A stretch of DNA of 64,000 nt. Origin: Bradyrhizobiaceae bacterium. GTDB taxonomy: Bacteria > Pseudomonadota > Alphaproteobacteria > Rhizobiales > Xanthobacteraceae. Location: contig CP078014.1 in assembly GCA_020544565.1 (NCBI GenBank), positions 4,063,364 to 4,127,363 of the forward strand, written 5' to 3'. Below, one piece after another: positions 27,052 to 36,357 of the stretch. Every line of letters begins with the position of its first letter. Positions within the stretch are counted from its first letter, which is position 1. A program made the position numbers and the translations under genes. Under the pieces are notes generated by a model that saw nothing but the letters and a program-made list of their open reading frames with translations, was not told the DNA's origin and ran no database searches.

Positions 27052-27907
27052 CAGCGGCTGCGTCCGCCAGTTGGTGCCGTGCCCTGAGGATGGCGGCGTT
27101 GAGCTCGCCGCCATAGACGAAGATCGTCGCGATGAAATACAGGAACACCAGCGCGATCATCACCGAGGCGAGGCCGGCATAGGTGGTCACGTAGTTGCTG
27201 GCGAAGCGTTCGAGATATTTTCCGAACACGACGCCGGCCGCCAGCGAGCCGAGCATGGTGACCACGATGCCCGGCCAGATGTCGCGCAGCCGGCGCGTGC
27301 CCGCCGGCAGCCATTTGTGCAGGATGATCAATGCCACGGTCAGCGCGAACACGGTGACGCCGTAGCGCAGGACCGTCAGCAGGTCCTCGTTCGGCGCGAC
27401 CAGCAGCGGCACGTAGCGTCGGGCGGTGGCGATCAGCAGCGGCCCGAGCACGATCAGAAACGCCATCGCCAGCGCGGTCACCGCCGCCACCATGGTGTAG
27501 CCGATCGATTCCAGCCGCAGCAGATACCAGCTGCGCTGTTCGACCACGCCGTAGGCGCGGTTCAATCCGACGCGCAGGCTCTCGATGCCGTTCGATGCGA
27601 AATAGAGTGCGAACACCGCGCCCAGGGTGAGCACGCCGCCATGGGGCTGGGTCAGCACGTTGTGAATTTCGCCGGACAGCGGGTCCGCCACCTGGGACGG
27701 CCAGGTCTCCAGCAGCAGTTCGGCGGCCTGATCGGCCAGATGCCGCGAGCCGAACATGCCGGCGAGGGCGGTGATGACGATCAGGAACGGGAACAGCGCC
27801 ATCAGCGCCGACAGGGCGATATGGCTGGCAATGGCCCAGCCGTCGTCGGCCAGGAACCTGTAGAACGCTTCGAGTGCGATCCTGAACGCCTTGAGAGCCC
27901 GCCTCAC
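27002..27907 (-). CDS. YihY/BrkB-family inner-membrane protein
   Basis: 301 aa, GTG start. Six hydrophobic helices fit the family (older name RNase BN; it is not an RNase). Typical segments are the early DGWAIASHIALSALMALFPF and LYFASNGIESLRVGLN. The C-terminus is an Ala/Pro-rich tail encoded in the region that overlaps the convergent kinase gene. Function is unknown. Confidence 0.88.
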   Translation of the reverse strand: MRRALKAFRIALEAFYRFLADDGWAIASHIALSALMALFPFLIVITALAGMFGSRHLADQAAELLLETWPSQVADPLSGEIHNVLTQPHGGVLTLGAVFALYFASNGIESLRVGLNRAYGVVEQRSWYLLRLESIGYTMVAAVTALAMAFLIVLGPLLIATARRYVPLLVAPNEDLLTVLRYGVTVFALTVALIILHKWLPAGTRRLRDIWPGIVVTMLGSLAAGVVFGKYLERFASNYVTTYAGLASVMIALVFLYFIATIFVYGGELNAAILRARHQLADAAAASAASPQSAPPPAHAD

Positions 27908-28033
27908 ATCTCACCCCGATCCGCAACGGCATGATTTAGCGTGTGGAAGCCTTAAAGTCATGCCCGGTGGCGGGCGGACGGCGTCTTGCCGGTCCTTTTC
28001 CGGCCGGCATGGCGCAGTGTCGTCCGGGGTGTT

Positions 28034-28243
28034 ATGTACCCCGTCATGCTCTCTGTTCTTGCCACCTTTCTGCTTCCCATTGCCCTGGCGGCGGTCACCA
28101 TCGTGCTGTTCCTGGGCCTGTTCAACATGACGCGGGGCGGATCGCCGAACACGTCGCAGCGGCTGATGCGGCTGCGCGTGGTGCTCCAGTTTGTCGCCAT
28201 CGTCATCGCCATGCTGGCGATCTGGGTGATGGGACGCAGCTGA
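28034..28243 (+). CDS. Twin-transmembrane HIG1-domain protein
   Basis: 69 aa from the ATG at 28034; the frame extends upstream to 27986 but the family starts here. Two helices flank a loop ending QRLMRLRVVLQFVAIVIAM, the signature of the hypoxia-induced (HIG_1_N) domain. Relatives in mitochondria and alphaproteobacteria associate with cytochrome oxidase supercomplexes. It lies 45 bp before the cobalamin adenosyltransferase gene, an arrangement common in this bacterial group. Confidence 0.8.
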   Translation: MYPVMLSVLATFLLPIALAAVTIVLFLGLFNMTRGGSPNTSQRLMRLRVVLQFVAIVIAMLAIWVMGRS

Positions 28244-28288
28244 CGGCGCGCCGCCCACGGGATTCACCAGCCACAACGGATCGTCGCC

Positions 28289-28861
28289 ATGGTCACTCTC
28301 AACCGGATCTACACCCGCACCGGAGACGACGGCACCACGGCGCTCGGCAGCGGCGAGCGGCGGCCGAAATACGACCGGCGCGTCAGCGCTTACGGTACGG
28401 TCGATGAGACCAACGCGGCCATCGGCGTGGCGCGCCTGCATCTGGCCGGCGCGCCGCACATCGACGCCATGCTCGGGCGGGTGCAGAATGATCTGTTCGA
28501 TCTCGGCGCCGACCTCGCCGTTCCCCAGCGCGCCGGCAAGGCGGAGCGGCTGCGGCTTCTGGATAGCCAGGTCGAGCGGCTGGAACGGGATATCGATGTC
28601 CTGAACGCCGATCTCGCGCCGCTCACCTCGTTTATTTTGCCTGGCGGAACACCGGCCGCGGCGCATCTGCATCTGGCCCGCACCATTTGTCGCAGGGCGG
28701 AGCGCGGCGCGGTGGAACTGGCATCCCAGCCGGAGGAGCCGGTCAACGAGGCAACCGTTCGATATCTCAATCGCTTGTCGGATTTTCTGTTCGTGGCAAG
28801 CCGCTGGGTCAACGACAAGGGAGCCGGCGACGTGCTCTGGGTGCCGGGCCAGAACCGTTAA
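28289..28861 (+). CDS. Cob(I)alamin adenosyltransferase, PduO type
   Basis: 190 aa. YTRTGDDGTTALGSGER at the N-terminus is the ATP-binding signature. YGTVDETNAAIG and the C-terminal NRLSDFLFVASRW are also diagnostic. It transfers the adenosyl group of ATP to cob(I)alamin to make coenzyme B12. Confidence 0.93.
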   Translation: MVTLNRIYTRTGDDGTTALGSGERRPKYDRRVSAYGTVDETNAAIGVARLHLAGAPHIDAMLGRVQNDLFDLGADLAVPQRAGKAERLRLLDSQVERLERDIDVLNADLAPLTSFILPGGTPAAAHLHLARTICRRAERGAVELASQPEEPVNEATVRYLNRLSDFLFVASRWVNDKGAGDVLWVPGQNR

Positions 28862-29006
28862 GTTGCGACCGGTCGCTCCGACGGTGAGGTATCCTTTTCC
28901 GATTTTCAGCGCTGGCGCGTTGACCCGGATTGACCGGGCCAGTAGGTTCCGCCGCCAGCCGCTTTAATGTGGGTGTGTTCAACCATTTCAGGACGAAGGG
29001 GACCCG

Positions 29007-29753
29007 ATGAAGGTTCTGGTGCCGGTTAAGCGCGTCGTTGACTACAACGTCAAAATTCGCGTCAAGAGCGACGGGACGGGTGTCGAACTCGCCAACGTCA
29101 AGATGTCGATGAATCCGTTCGACGAGATCGCGGTCGAAGAAGCGTTGCGCCTGAAAGAGGCGGGCAAGGCGACCGAGGTGGTGGTGGTGTCGATCGGCCC
29201 CGCGCAGGCGTCGGAGACCATCCGCACCGGCCTCGCCATGGGCGCGGACCGTGGCATTCTGGTCAAGACCGATGCCGCCGTCGAGCCGCTCGCGGTGGCG
29301 AAGATCCTGAAGAAGGTCATCGAGGACGAGAAGCCCGGGCTTGTCATTCTCGGCAAGCAGGCCATCGACGACGACAGCAATCAGACCGGCCAGATGCTGG
29401 CGGCGCTGCTCGGCTGGTCGCAGGCCACCTTCGCCTCCAAGCTCGAAGTCGACGGATCGGACTTCAAGGTGACGCGCGAAGTGGACGGCGGCCTGCAGAC
29501 CGTGAAGGTCAAGGGTCCGGCGATCGTCACCACCGACCTGCGCCTCAACGAGCCGCGCTACGCGTCGCTGCCCAACATCATGAAGGCGAAGAAGAAGCCG
29601 ATCGACGAGAAGGCGGCCGACAGCTTCGGCGTCGATCTCGCGCCGCGCCTTGAAGTGCTCAAGACCTCCGAGCCCGCGGGCCGCAAGGCCGGCGTCAAGG
29701 TCAAGGACGTCGCCGAACTGGTGTCGAAACTCAAGGAAGCGGGGGCGCTCTAA
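29007..29753 (+). CDS. etfB: Electron transfer flavoprotein, beta subunit
   Basis: 248 aa. Begins MKVLVPVKRVVDYNVKIRVK and contains MNPFDEIAVEEALRLKE and LGKQAIDDDSNQTGQM, all typical. It binds AMP and, with EtfA and FAD, moves electrons from acyl-CoA and other dehydrogenases to ETF-ubiquinone oxidoreductase. The TAA stop shares one base with the etfA start (TAATG). Confidence 0.96.
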   Translation: MKVLVPVKRVVDYNVKIRVKSDGTGVELANVKMSMNPFDEIAVEEALRLKEAGKATEVVVVSIGPAQASETIRTGLAMGADRGILVKTDAAVEPLAVAKILKKVIEDEKPGLVILGKQAIDDDSNQTGQMLAALLGWSQATFASKLEVDGSDFKVTREVDGGLQTVKVKGPAIVTTDLRLNEPRYASLPNIMKAKKKPIDEKAADSFGVDLAPRLEVLKTSEPAGRKAGVKVKDVAELVSKLKEAGAL

Positions 29754-30682
29754 TGGCCACGTTGCTGATTGCCGAACACGACAACGCATCGATCAAGGAT
29801 GCCACCAACAAGACCCTGACCGCGGCTGCGGCGCTGGGCGGCGAGGTCGATGTCCTCGTTGCCGGCGAGGGCGCCAAGGGCGCGGCCGAAGCGGCCGCCA
29901 AGCTCAAGGGCGTGCGCAAGGTGCTGCTGGCCGACAACGCGGCCTATGCCCACGATCTGGCCGAGCCGCTGGCCGCGCTGATCGTTTCGCTTGCCGGCCC
30001 CTATGATGCCATCGTCGCGCCGGCGACCACCCGCTACAAGAACACGCTGCCGCGCGTCGCGGCCCTGCTCGACGTGATGCAGGTCTCGGAGATCACCAAG
30101 GTGATCGCGCCCGACACCTTCGAGCGCCCGATCTATGCCGGCAACGCCATCCAGACCGTGAAGTCGAAGGACGCCAAGAAGGTCATCACCGTCCGCACCT
30201 CGACTTTCGGCGCGACCGGCGATGGCGGCAGCGCCGCGGTGGAGACCGCCGCGGCCGCGGCCGACCCGGCGCTGTCGAGCTTCGTCGGCGAGGAAGTCGC
30301 CAAGAGCGACCGTCCCGAACTGACCTCGGCGAAGATCATCGTCTCCGGTGGCCGCGCCATGCAGAGCCGCGAGAACTTCACCAAGTACATCGAGCCGCTG
30401 GCGGACAAGCTCGGCGCCGGCGTCGGCGCTTCGCGCGCAGCGGTGGACGCGGGCTATGCGCCGAACGACTGGCAGGTCGGTCAGACCGGCAAGGTGGTCG
30501 CGCCCGAACTGTACATCGCCATCGGCATTTCCGGCGCGATCCAGCATCTCGCCGGCATGAAGGACTCCAAGGTGATCGTCGCGATCAACAAGGACGAGGA
30601 AGCGCCGATCTTCCAGGTGGCCGATTTCGGCCTGGTGGCCGACCTGTATCAGGCCGTTCCCGAACTGACCGCCGCGCTGTAA
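29753..30682 (+). CDS. etfA: Electron transfer flavoprotein, alpha subunit
   Basis: 309 aa. The C-terminal FAD domain has SGGRAMQSRENF, VGASRAAVDAGYAPNDWQVGQTGK and VAPELYIAIGISGAIQH. It is translationally coupled to etfB. A 3-hydroxyacyl-CoA dehydrogenase gene follows, fitting a role in fatty acid or butyrate metabolism. Confidence 0.96.
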   Translation: MATLLIAEHDNASIKDATNKTLTAAAALGGEVDVLVAGEGAKGAAEAAAKLKGVRKVLLADNAAYAHDLAEPLAALIVSLAGPYDAIVAPATTRYKNTLPRVAALLDVMQVSEITKVIAPDTFERPIYAGNAIQTVKSKDAKKVITVRTSTFGATGDGGSAAVETAAAAADPALSSFVGEEVAKSDRPELTSAKIIVSGGRAMQSRENFTKYIEPLADKLGAGVGASRAAVDAGYAPNDWQVGQTGKVVAPELYIAIGISGAIQHLAGMKDSKVIVAINKDEEAPIFQVADFGLVADLYQAVPELTAAL

Positions 30683-30690
30683 TGCGGTTG

Positions 30691-30719
30691 TCCCGGCATG
30701 GCGTCGCGCCATGCCGGGA
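30691..30719 (+). terminator. Hairpin after etfBA
   Basis: Perfect 13-bp stem (TCCCGGCATGGCG and its complement) with a 3-nt loop, 9 nt after the etfA stop. The T run is short, so it may be an mRNA-stabilising hairpin rather than a strong intrinsic terminator. Confidence 0.7.
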
Positions 30720-30897
30720 TTGACCATGCTTCGGCGACCGGACCGGCTTGTCGAAAGCCGGTTCCTTCTTTTCAGGATCGTGCCTATTCTGGTCGTCCGG
30801 CCCGGTGGTTGCGTGAAGCGTCCGCCGGGGTTTGACGTGGTTCTGGGATGACGCGGCGCGGCCGCCGCTCTCCGCTTGCTGGGAAGACCGCATCACG

Positions 30898-31776
30898 ATG
30901 GCGACGATCAAGACGGTGGGTGTGATTGGCTCCGGCCAGATGGGCAACGGCATCGCGCATGTCGCGGCGCTCGCCGGTTTCGACGTGGTGCTCAACGATG
31001 TGTCCGCCGAGCGCCTGAAATCCGCGATGGCCACCATCAACGGCAACCTGACCCGCCAGGTGGCGAAAAAGATCATCACCGAGGACGCGCACAGGAAGGC
31101 GCTCGCTCGCATCGAATCCGCCGACAGCATCGACGGCCTCGCGGCCTGCGACCTCGTGATCGAGACCGCGGTCGAAAAGGAAGAGATCAAGCGCAAGATC
31201 TTTCATGACCTGTGCGCCGTTCTCAAGCCCGATGCGATCGTGGCGTCGAATACGTCGTCGATTTCGATCACGCGGCTTGCCGCCTCCACCGACCGGCCCG
31301 AGCGCTTCATCGGCATTCACTTCATGAACCCGGTTCCGGTGATGGAACTGGTCGAACTGATCCGCGGCATCGCCACCGACGACGCCACGTTCGAGGCCGC
31401 CCGCGATTTCGTGACGAAACTTGGCAAGCAGATCGCCGTGTCGGAGGACTTTCCGGCGTTCATCGTCAACCGCATCCTGCTGCCGATGATCAACGAGGCG
31501 ATCTACACGCTGTACGAAGGCGTCGGCAACGTGGAGGCCATCGACACCGCGATGAAGCTCGGCGCGCATCACCCGATGGGGCCGCTGGAGCTGGCGGATT
31601 TCATCGGCCTCGACACCTGCCTGTCGATCATGCAGGTGCTGCACGAGGGACTTGCCGATTCCAAATACCGGCCGTGTCCCCTGCTGGTGAAATATGTCGA
31701 GGCCGGCTGGCTCGGCCGCAAATCGCAGCGCGGCTTCTACGACTACCGCGGCGACAAGCCGGTGCCGACGCGCTGA
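30898..31776 (+). CDS. 3-hydroxybutyryl-CoA dehydrogenase
   Basis: 292 aa from the ATG at 30898. The NAD fold VGVIGSGQMGNGIAHVAA starts at residue 7. SNTSSISITRLA and FIGIHFMNPVPVMELVE carry the catalytic His region. The C-terminal domain GLDTCLSIMQVLHEG and the close SQRGFYDY are usual. It interconverts acetoacetyl-CoA and 3-hydroxybutyryl-CoA in butyrate or PHB metabolism. It lies downstream of etfBA behind a hairpin. Confidence 0.94.
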   Translation: MATIKTVGVIGSGQMGNGIAHVAALAGFDVVLNDVSAERLKSAMATINGNLTRQVAKKIITEDAHRKALARIESADSIDGLAACDLVIETAVEKEEIKRKIFHDLCAVLKPDAIVASNTSSISITRLAASTDRPERFIGIHFMNPVPVMELVELIRGIATDDATFEAARDFVTKLGKQIAVSEDFPAFIVNRILLPMINEAIYTLYEGVGNVEAIDTAMKLGAHHPMGPLELADFIGLDTCLSIMQVLHEGLADSKYRPCPLLVKYVEAGWLGRKSQRGFYDYRGDKPVPTR

Positions 31777-31852
31777 CGCACAATTGGTCGCCGGAATTTG
31801 TTAACTCTCCCCGTCTAGGTTGAGGCCCTTTGAGTCTGGAGAGTTCGCTTCC

Positions 31853-32029
31853 ATGGACGTGATGAGCATCGTCAGCAGCATGATGGCCATGCAGGCTGCC
31901 AACACCCAGCAGCAGATCGCGACCAGCGTCATGAAGCAGAATATCGATTCCGAGAAATCGGTGCTGCAACTGCTTCAGCCCGCGGCCAATCCGCCGGGCG
32001 TCGGCGGAAATCTCGATATTACGGTCTGA
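31853..32029 (+). CDS. Small YjfB-like putative motility protein
   Basis: 58 aa from the ATG at 31853; an earlier in-frame start lacks support. Composition is Gln/Ser/Met rich, with IVSSMMAMQAANTQQQIATS and a close similar to the YjfB family of putative motility proteins. The family's function is unproven. It stands alone. Confidence 0.7.
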   Translation: MDVMSIVSSMMAMQAANTQQQIATSVMKQNIDSEKSVLQLLQPAANPPGVGGNLDITV

Positions 32030-32235
32030 TCCTGTTCGGCGGATGTGAATCCGCCAATGGTTTCCGGCTCGTCGCCGCGGCACGCTCTGGCCCGGAAGCC
32101 TTCAAATCGTTCTCGTGAACATCGCCATGCGACGACCCGGCGTTTTTCGTCAGGGTCATGTGCTCGGCGTGTTTCCAGGCGACATCGAAGACGCGGGCAT
32201 AAAAGCTGCCCGTGCCGTGCCCGTTGCCGGCGGTC

Positions 32236-32712
32236 TCAGGCCGCACGCTCATAGGCCTGCTTCAGGGTCGCGATATCAAGCTTGGTCATCGTCATGACCG
32301 CCTCCATCATCTTCTGCGACTGTGCAGGCGATGCGCGTCCCATCAGGTGAGGCAGCTCGTTAGGAACGATCTGCCACGACAGGCCGAACTTGTCCTTCAG
32401 CCAGCCGCACTGTTGCGTTTCGCCGCCTGCGGAAAGCTTGTCCCAGTAGTAATCGATGTCCTGCTGCGTTTCGCAGTTCACCATGAACGAGATGGCGGGC
32501 GAGAAGGTGAACATCGGTGGCCCGTTCAGTGCCAGAAACTTCTGGCCTTCGATCTCGAGTTCCGCCGTCATCACCGAACCCTTCGGCATCGGCATGTTGT
32601 CGCCGTAGTGGGAGATGTGCCCGACTTTCGCGTTCTTGAAGACGGACTTGTAGAAGTTGACGGCTTCCTCTGCCTTGCCGTCGAAAAACAGGCACGGGAC
32701 GATCGTCTGCAT
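32236..32712 (-). CDS. VOC-superfamily protein (PhnB/3-demethylubiquinone methyltransferase-like)
   Basis: 158 aa from the ATG at 32712. Typical segments are PCLFFDGKAEEAVNFYKSVF and LNGPPMFTFSPAISFMV, then CETQQDIDYYWDKLS and CGWLKDKFGLSWQIVP. These PhnB-like proteins are not methyltransferases despite the database name; reaction unknown. It starts a minus-strand run with DUF1428 and SRPBCC/ArsR genes, a common grouping in this family of bacteria. Confidence 0.88.
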   Translation of the reverse strand: MQTIVPCLFFDGKAEEAVNFYKSVFKNAKVGHISHYGDNMPMPKGSVMTAELEIEGQKFLALNGPPMFTFSPAISFMVNCETQQDIDYYWDKLSAGGETQQCGWLKDKFGLSWQIVPNELPHLMGRASPAQSQKMMEAVMTMTKLDIATLKQAYERAA

Positions 32713-32756
32713 GGAATTCTCCTGACGCAGTGGATTTGAACGCAGCGCGCGGGGCC

Positions 32757-33116
32757 TTACGCCGTCACGATGGTGTCGAACCCGCCGAAGAACATCCGCT
32801 TGGTATCGAACGGCATCTTCTTCGGATCCATCATGTTCTGGATGCGGGGATCCTTCATCACCTTCGCCATGACCTTGTCGCGATGCTTGCGCGATCTGTA
32901 GGTGATCCAGGACAGCACCACGGTTTCGCCGGCCTTCAGTTTCACGCTTTGCGGAAACGACGTCACCTTGCCGGGCTTGACGTCCTCGGCGACGCATTCG
33001 CGATAATCCAGCGCGCCGTGCTCGAGCCAGACCTTGCAGGCCGTTTTGGCTATGGCGGTGTAGGCTTTCAGTTTCTTCTTGGGGACGGGAACGACGAAGC
33101 CATCGACATATTGCAT
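32757..33116 (-). CDS. DUF1428 family protein
   Basis: 119 aa from MQYVDGFVVPVPKKK, the conserved start of the family; a longer frame begins upstream at 33170. It has a dimeric alpha+beta-barrel fold in known structures, with MPFDTKRMFFGGF near the end. No enzymatic role is known. It is 44 bp upstream of the VOC gene and likely in the same operon. Confidence 0.88.
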   Translation of the reverse strand: MQYVDGFVVPVPKKKLKAYTAIAKTACKVWLEHGALDYRECVAEDVKPGKVTSFPQSVKLKAGETVVLSWITYRSRKHRDKVMAKVMKDPRIQNMMDPKKMPFDTKRMFFGGFDTIVTA

Positions 33117-33226
33117 CTTGCTCTCCTGTGGTGGGTTTCGAATGCCGGGGATTTTTGCCCCGTGACGCATGATCCGGTCGCGCGTGGGGGGGGCTGTCGA
33201 TCGGGCGAAATGGAAGGGCTCGTTGT

Positions 33227-33691
33227 TTAGGCAAAGAACCTTTCGAGCCTGTCGAGCGTTCCCGTCCAGCCGCGCTTGTGGCCGTCGCGGGCCGCGTCGT
33301 CGAAGAACCTGTCATGGGTCAGCGTCAGCAGGGTGACGTCTCCCTCCGCGCGCAACGCGACCGTGACGCGCGATACGCGCTCGGGCGTCGAATGCCATGC
33401 CCAGCTGAACACCAGCCGCTGCGGCGGCGTGATTTCGAGGTACTCGCCGCCGACCTCGTGGGATCCGCCGTCGTCGGTTCTGAACCGGATGCGGAACCGG
33501 CCGCCGACCGCCACGTCCATGTCGGCGGTGATGCTGCCGTCTATGGTGTGTCCGGGCCCGAACCACCGGATGATTTTTTCCGGATCCGTCCAGGCGTCGA
33601 AGACCCTTGCGATGGGGGCGTTGAGGCGGCGGGCGAGGGTGAGGCTTGGCTGAGCGAGATCTGGCTGGGCGGGATTGGGCTCGGTGAGCAT
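33227..33691 (-). CDS. SRPBCC/AHSA1-domain protein
   Basis: 154 aa from the ATG at 33691, which has GGAGA upstream. RRLNAPIARVFDAWTDPEKIIRWFGP is the Aha1-type START-like domain opening, and RGWTGTLDRLERFF its end. It binds small hydrophobic ligands in the family. Its first 150 bp overlap the ArsR gene in another frame, so the two are tightly coupled. Confidence 0.88.
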   Translation of the reverse strand: MLTEPNPAQPDLAQPSLTLARRLNAPIARVFDAWTDPEKIIRWFGPGHTIDGSITADMDVAVGGRFRIRFRTDDGGSHEVGGEYLEITPPQRLVFSWAWHSTPERVSRVTVALRAEGDVTLLTLTHDRFFDDAARDGHKRGWTGTLDRLERFFA

Positions 33692-34020
33692 GGATCCGTC
33701 TCCACAAAAGCAGCGAGGCGATCGAGTTGCGTGGTCCAGAAGCGCTGGTAGCGGTTGAGCCATTCCATGGCTTGTTCCATCGGCGCCGCATTCAGCCGGC
33801 ACGTCACCGTGCGTCCTGTTTTGGTCCGGACGATCAGTCCGGCGTCGGCCAGCACATCGAGGTGCTTCATGACCGCGGGCAGCGACATGGTGAAAGGCTT
33901 CGCCAGTTCGCTGACGCTGACGCTTTCGCGACCTTCCAGTTCCGCCAGCAGTGCGCGCCGCGTCGGATCGGCGACGGCGGCGAAGGTCCGGGTCAGGTCG
34001 CTGGATGAATAGTAAACCAT
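33541..34020 (-). CDS. ArsR-family transcriptional regulator with an unusual C-terminal extension
   Basis: 159 aa, against about 110 usual. The winged helix is seen in DPTRRALLAELEGRE, SVSELAKPFTMSLPAVMKHLDVL and AGLIVRTKTGRTV. No metal-binding Cys pair is present. The family normally ends near LDRLAAFVE; here the frame goes on for about 50 Ser/Pro-rich residues through the first third of the SRPBCC gene. Such ArsR/SRPBCC pairs are usually adjacent, so the regulator probably controls the downstream genes. Confidence 0.85.
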   Translation of the reverse strand: MVYYSSSDLTRTFAAVADPTRRALLAELEGRESVSVSELAKPFTMSLPAVMKHLDVLADAGLIVRTKTGRTVTCRLNAAPMEQAMEWLNRYQRFWTTQLDRLAAFVETDPCSPSPIPPSQISLSQASPSPAASTPPSQGSSTPGRIRKKSSGGSGPDTP

Positions 34021-34082
34021 TTAGTTAAGTATAGGCGCGAGCGTCCGCCCGTCAAGAGGCCGCGGCGAACGGAGCTGCGGCG

Positions 34083-34754
34083 CTATTTCGCGGTGGCGGC
34101 CCTGATGAGCTTGAGCGCGTCGTCGCTGGCCCATTCTGCGGGGCCGGCGATGGTGGCGATCTCGCAGCCGGCGCCGTCCACGAGCATGGAGGTCGGCATG
34201 CCGAGGGCGCGGCCGACGGCTTTGAGGTCCTGAAACACCTTGGCTTTGGGATCGGCGAAGAAAGCGAGGCGGGTGAGGGCGGAGTCCTTGAGGAACGCTC
34301 TCGGCTTGTCGGGGTCGCGGGTATCGATGTTGATAGCGACGACCTCGAAATCCGGCCCGCCGAGTTCGCCCTGGAGGCGGTCGAGCGCCGGCATTTCCTT
34401 GCGGCACGGCACGCACCAGGTCGCCCACAGGTTGACCAGCACCGTGCGCCCGCGCCACTCCGACAGCTTGCGCGGTTTGCCGTCGGCGTCCTCGAAGGCG
34501 AGGTCCGGCACCCGCAGCGGCGCTGACGCCATGGTCAGCGCCGCCACCTCGCCGCGCGCCAGCGGCGCGATCTTGCGGGCCAGATCGACCGCAGGGCGGC
34601 AGGTCGGATCGCCGGACGGATTGCCTGTGAGGCCGCCGATCCCGTATACCCCCGCATATCCGAGCACGGCTCCGATCAGGACGGCTGCGACGATCAGCGG
34701 AACACGCCTGGACGGCTTCCGGGGCTGGGACGGTTGCGGGGCGGCGTCGGTCAT
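34083..34754 (-). CDS. tlpA: TlpA thioredoxin-like disulfide reductase
   Basis: 223 aa. N-terminal membrane anchor at about 18-40, then a periplasmic thioredoxin fold with the active site Trp113-Cys114-Val-Pro-Cys117. This matches Bradyrhizobium TlpA, which reduces ScoI and CoxB for copper insertion in cytochrome aa3 oxidase. It is divergent from argH, as in Bradyrhizobium. Confidence 0.92.
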   Translation of the reverse strand: MTDAAPQPSQPRKPSRRVPLIVAAVLIGAVLGYAGVYGIGGLTGNPSGDPTCRPAVDLARKIAPLARGEVAALTMASAPLRVPDLAFEDADGKPRKLSEWRGRTVLVNLWATWCVPCRKEMPALDRLQGELGGPDFEVVAINIDTRDPDKPRAFLKDSALTRLAFFADPKAKVFQDLKAVGRALGMPTSMLVDGAGCEIATIAGPAEWASDDALKLIRAATAK

Positions 34755-34877
34755 TTGGCGTGTCGGGCTCCGGGATGGAACGGCTGTGATAGCGCCGGAC
34801 GCAGGTTCGGCAAGGTGAATTTCAGAATACCGTTTGGCCGGCCGGCGAAACGATCAAGAGCGTACAGGTGCAAGGAC

Positions 34878-36275
34878 ATGAGCAACAAGATGTGGGGCGG
34901 CCGGTTCGCGGACAGTCCCGATGCGATCATGGAGGAGATCAACGTCTCCATCGACGTCGATCAGCACCTTTACGCCCAGGATATCGCCGCGTCCAAGGCG
35001 CATGCATCCATGCTGGCCGCTCAAGGCATCATTACGGCAAACGATGCAAAAAACATCGCAGGCGGCCTGGACACGATTTTGTCAGAGATCGGCAAGGGCG
35101 CCTTCACCTTCAAGCGCGCGCTCGAAGACATTCACATGAATGTCGAAAGCCGCCTTGGCGAACTGATCGGCGCGGCCGCCGGCCGCCTGCACACCGCGCG
35201 CTCGCGCAACGACCAGGTCGCCACCGATTTCCGGCTCTATGTGCGCGACGTCATCGATGATATCGACCGTTCGCTGGCCGCGTTCCAGCGCGCGCTGGTA
35301 GATCGCGCCATCGAGCACGCCGATACCGTGATGCCGGGCTTCACCCATCTGCAGACCGCGCAGCCGGTGACCTTCGGCCACCATCTCCTCGCCTACACTG
35401 AGATGGCGGCGCGCGACCGCGGTCGCTTCGCCGATGCCCGCCGGCGGCTCAATGAAAGCCCGCTCGGCGCAGCGGCGCTGGCCGGAACGTCGTTTCCGAT
35501 CGACCGTCACGCCACGGCAAGCGCGCTCGGCTTCGATCGCCCGATGGCCAATTCGCTCGATGCGGTCTCCGACCGCGATTTCGTGCTGGAGGCGCTGTCG
35601 GCGGCGGCGATCACGGCGGTGCATCTGTCGCGCTTCGCCGAGGAGATCGTGATCTGGACCTCGCCGCTGGTCGGGCTGGTGCGGCTGTCGGACAAGTTCA
35701 CCACCGGCTCCTCGATCATGCCCCAGAAGCGCAATCCGGACGCCGCCGAGCTGGTGCGCGCCAAGACTGGCCGCGTGATCGGTTCGCTCACCGCGCTGCT
35801 GATCGTGATGAAGGGGCTTCCTCTCGCCTATCAGAAGGACATGCAGGAGGACAAGCAGGGCGCGATGGAGGCGTTCGCGGCACTGTCGCTCGCGATCCGC
35901 GCCATGACCGGCATGACCCTCGACCTCGCACCGGAGGAGGCGCGCATGAAGGTCGCGGCCGGCGAGGGCTACGCCACCGCCACCGATCTCGCCGACTGGC
36001 TGGTGCGCACCCTCAAGATGCCGTTCCGCGAGGCGCATCACGTCACCGGCCGCATCGTCGCCAAGGCGTCCGACGCCGGCATCGCCCTGCACAAGGTGCC
36101 GCTGGCGGAGATGCAGGCGGTGGAGCCGCGCATCACCCAGGACGTGTTCGACGTGCTGTCGGTCGAGGCGTCGGTGCAGAGCCGCACGAGCTTCGGCGGC
36201 ACCGCCCCGGCCAATGTCCGCGCGCAGGCCCGGGAATGGCTCAAGCGACTGGAAAAAGAGCAAAATCCGGGTTGA
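34878..36275 (+). CDS. argH: Argininosuccinate lyase
   Basis: 465 aa from MSNKMWGGRFADSPD; the frame is open further upstream without support. The fumarase/aspartase-superfamily signature GSSIMPQKRNPD is near residue 277, and HTARSRNDQVATD and PGFTHLQTAQP are also present. It splits argininosuccinate into arginine and fumarate. Confidence 0.97.
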   Translation: MSNKMWGGRFADSPDAIMEEINVSIDVDQHLYAQDIAASKAHASMLAAQGIITANDAKNIAGGLDTILSEIGKGAFTFKRALEDIHMNVESRLGELIGAAAGRLHTARSRNDQVATDFRLYVRDVIDDIDRSLAAFQRALVDRAIEHADTVMPGFTHLQTAQPVTFGHHLLAYTEMAARDRGRFADARRRLNESPLGAAALAGTSFPIDRHATASALGFDRPMANSLDAVSDRDFVLEALSAAAITAVHLSRFAEEIVIWTSPLVGLVRLSDKFTTGSSIMPQKRNPDAAELVRAKTGRVIGSLTALLIVMKGLPLAYQKDMQEDKQGAMEAFAALSLAIRAMTGMTLDLAPEEARMKVAAGEGYATATDLADWLVRTLKMPFREAHHVTGRIVAKASDAGIALHKVPLAEMQAVEPRITQDVFDVLSVEASVQSRTSFGGTAPANVRAQAREWLKRLEKEQNPG

Positions 36276-36288
36276 TCCCCGGATTTTT
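36264..36288 (+). terminator. Intrinsic terminator of argH
   Basis: Stem AATCCGGG paired with CCCGGATT (36264-36271 and 36278-36285) followed by Ts. It overlaps the argH stop codon. Confidence 0.8.
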
Positions 36289-36357
36289 GAGGGAAACCGG
36301 CCCTCGCCAGAGCGTCGCCTTCTTTGTATGGTGGCGCGCCATTCAGGGACACCCCAC

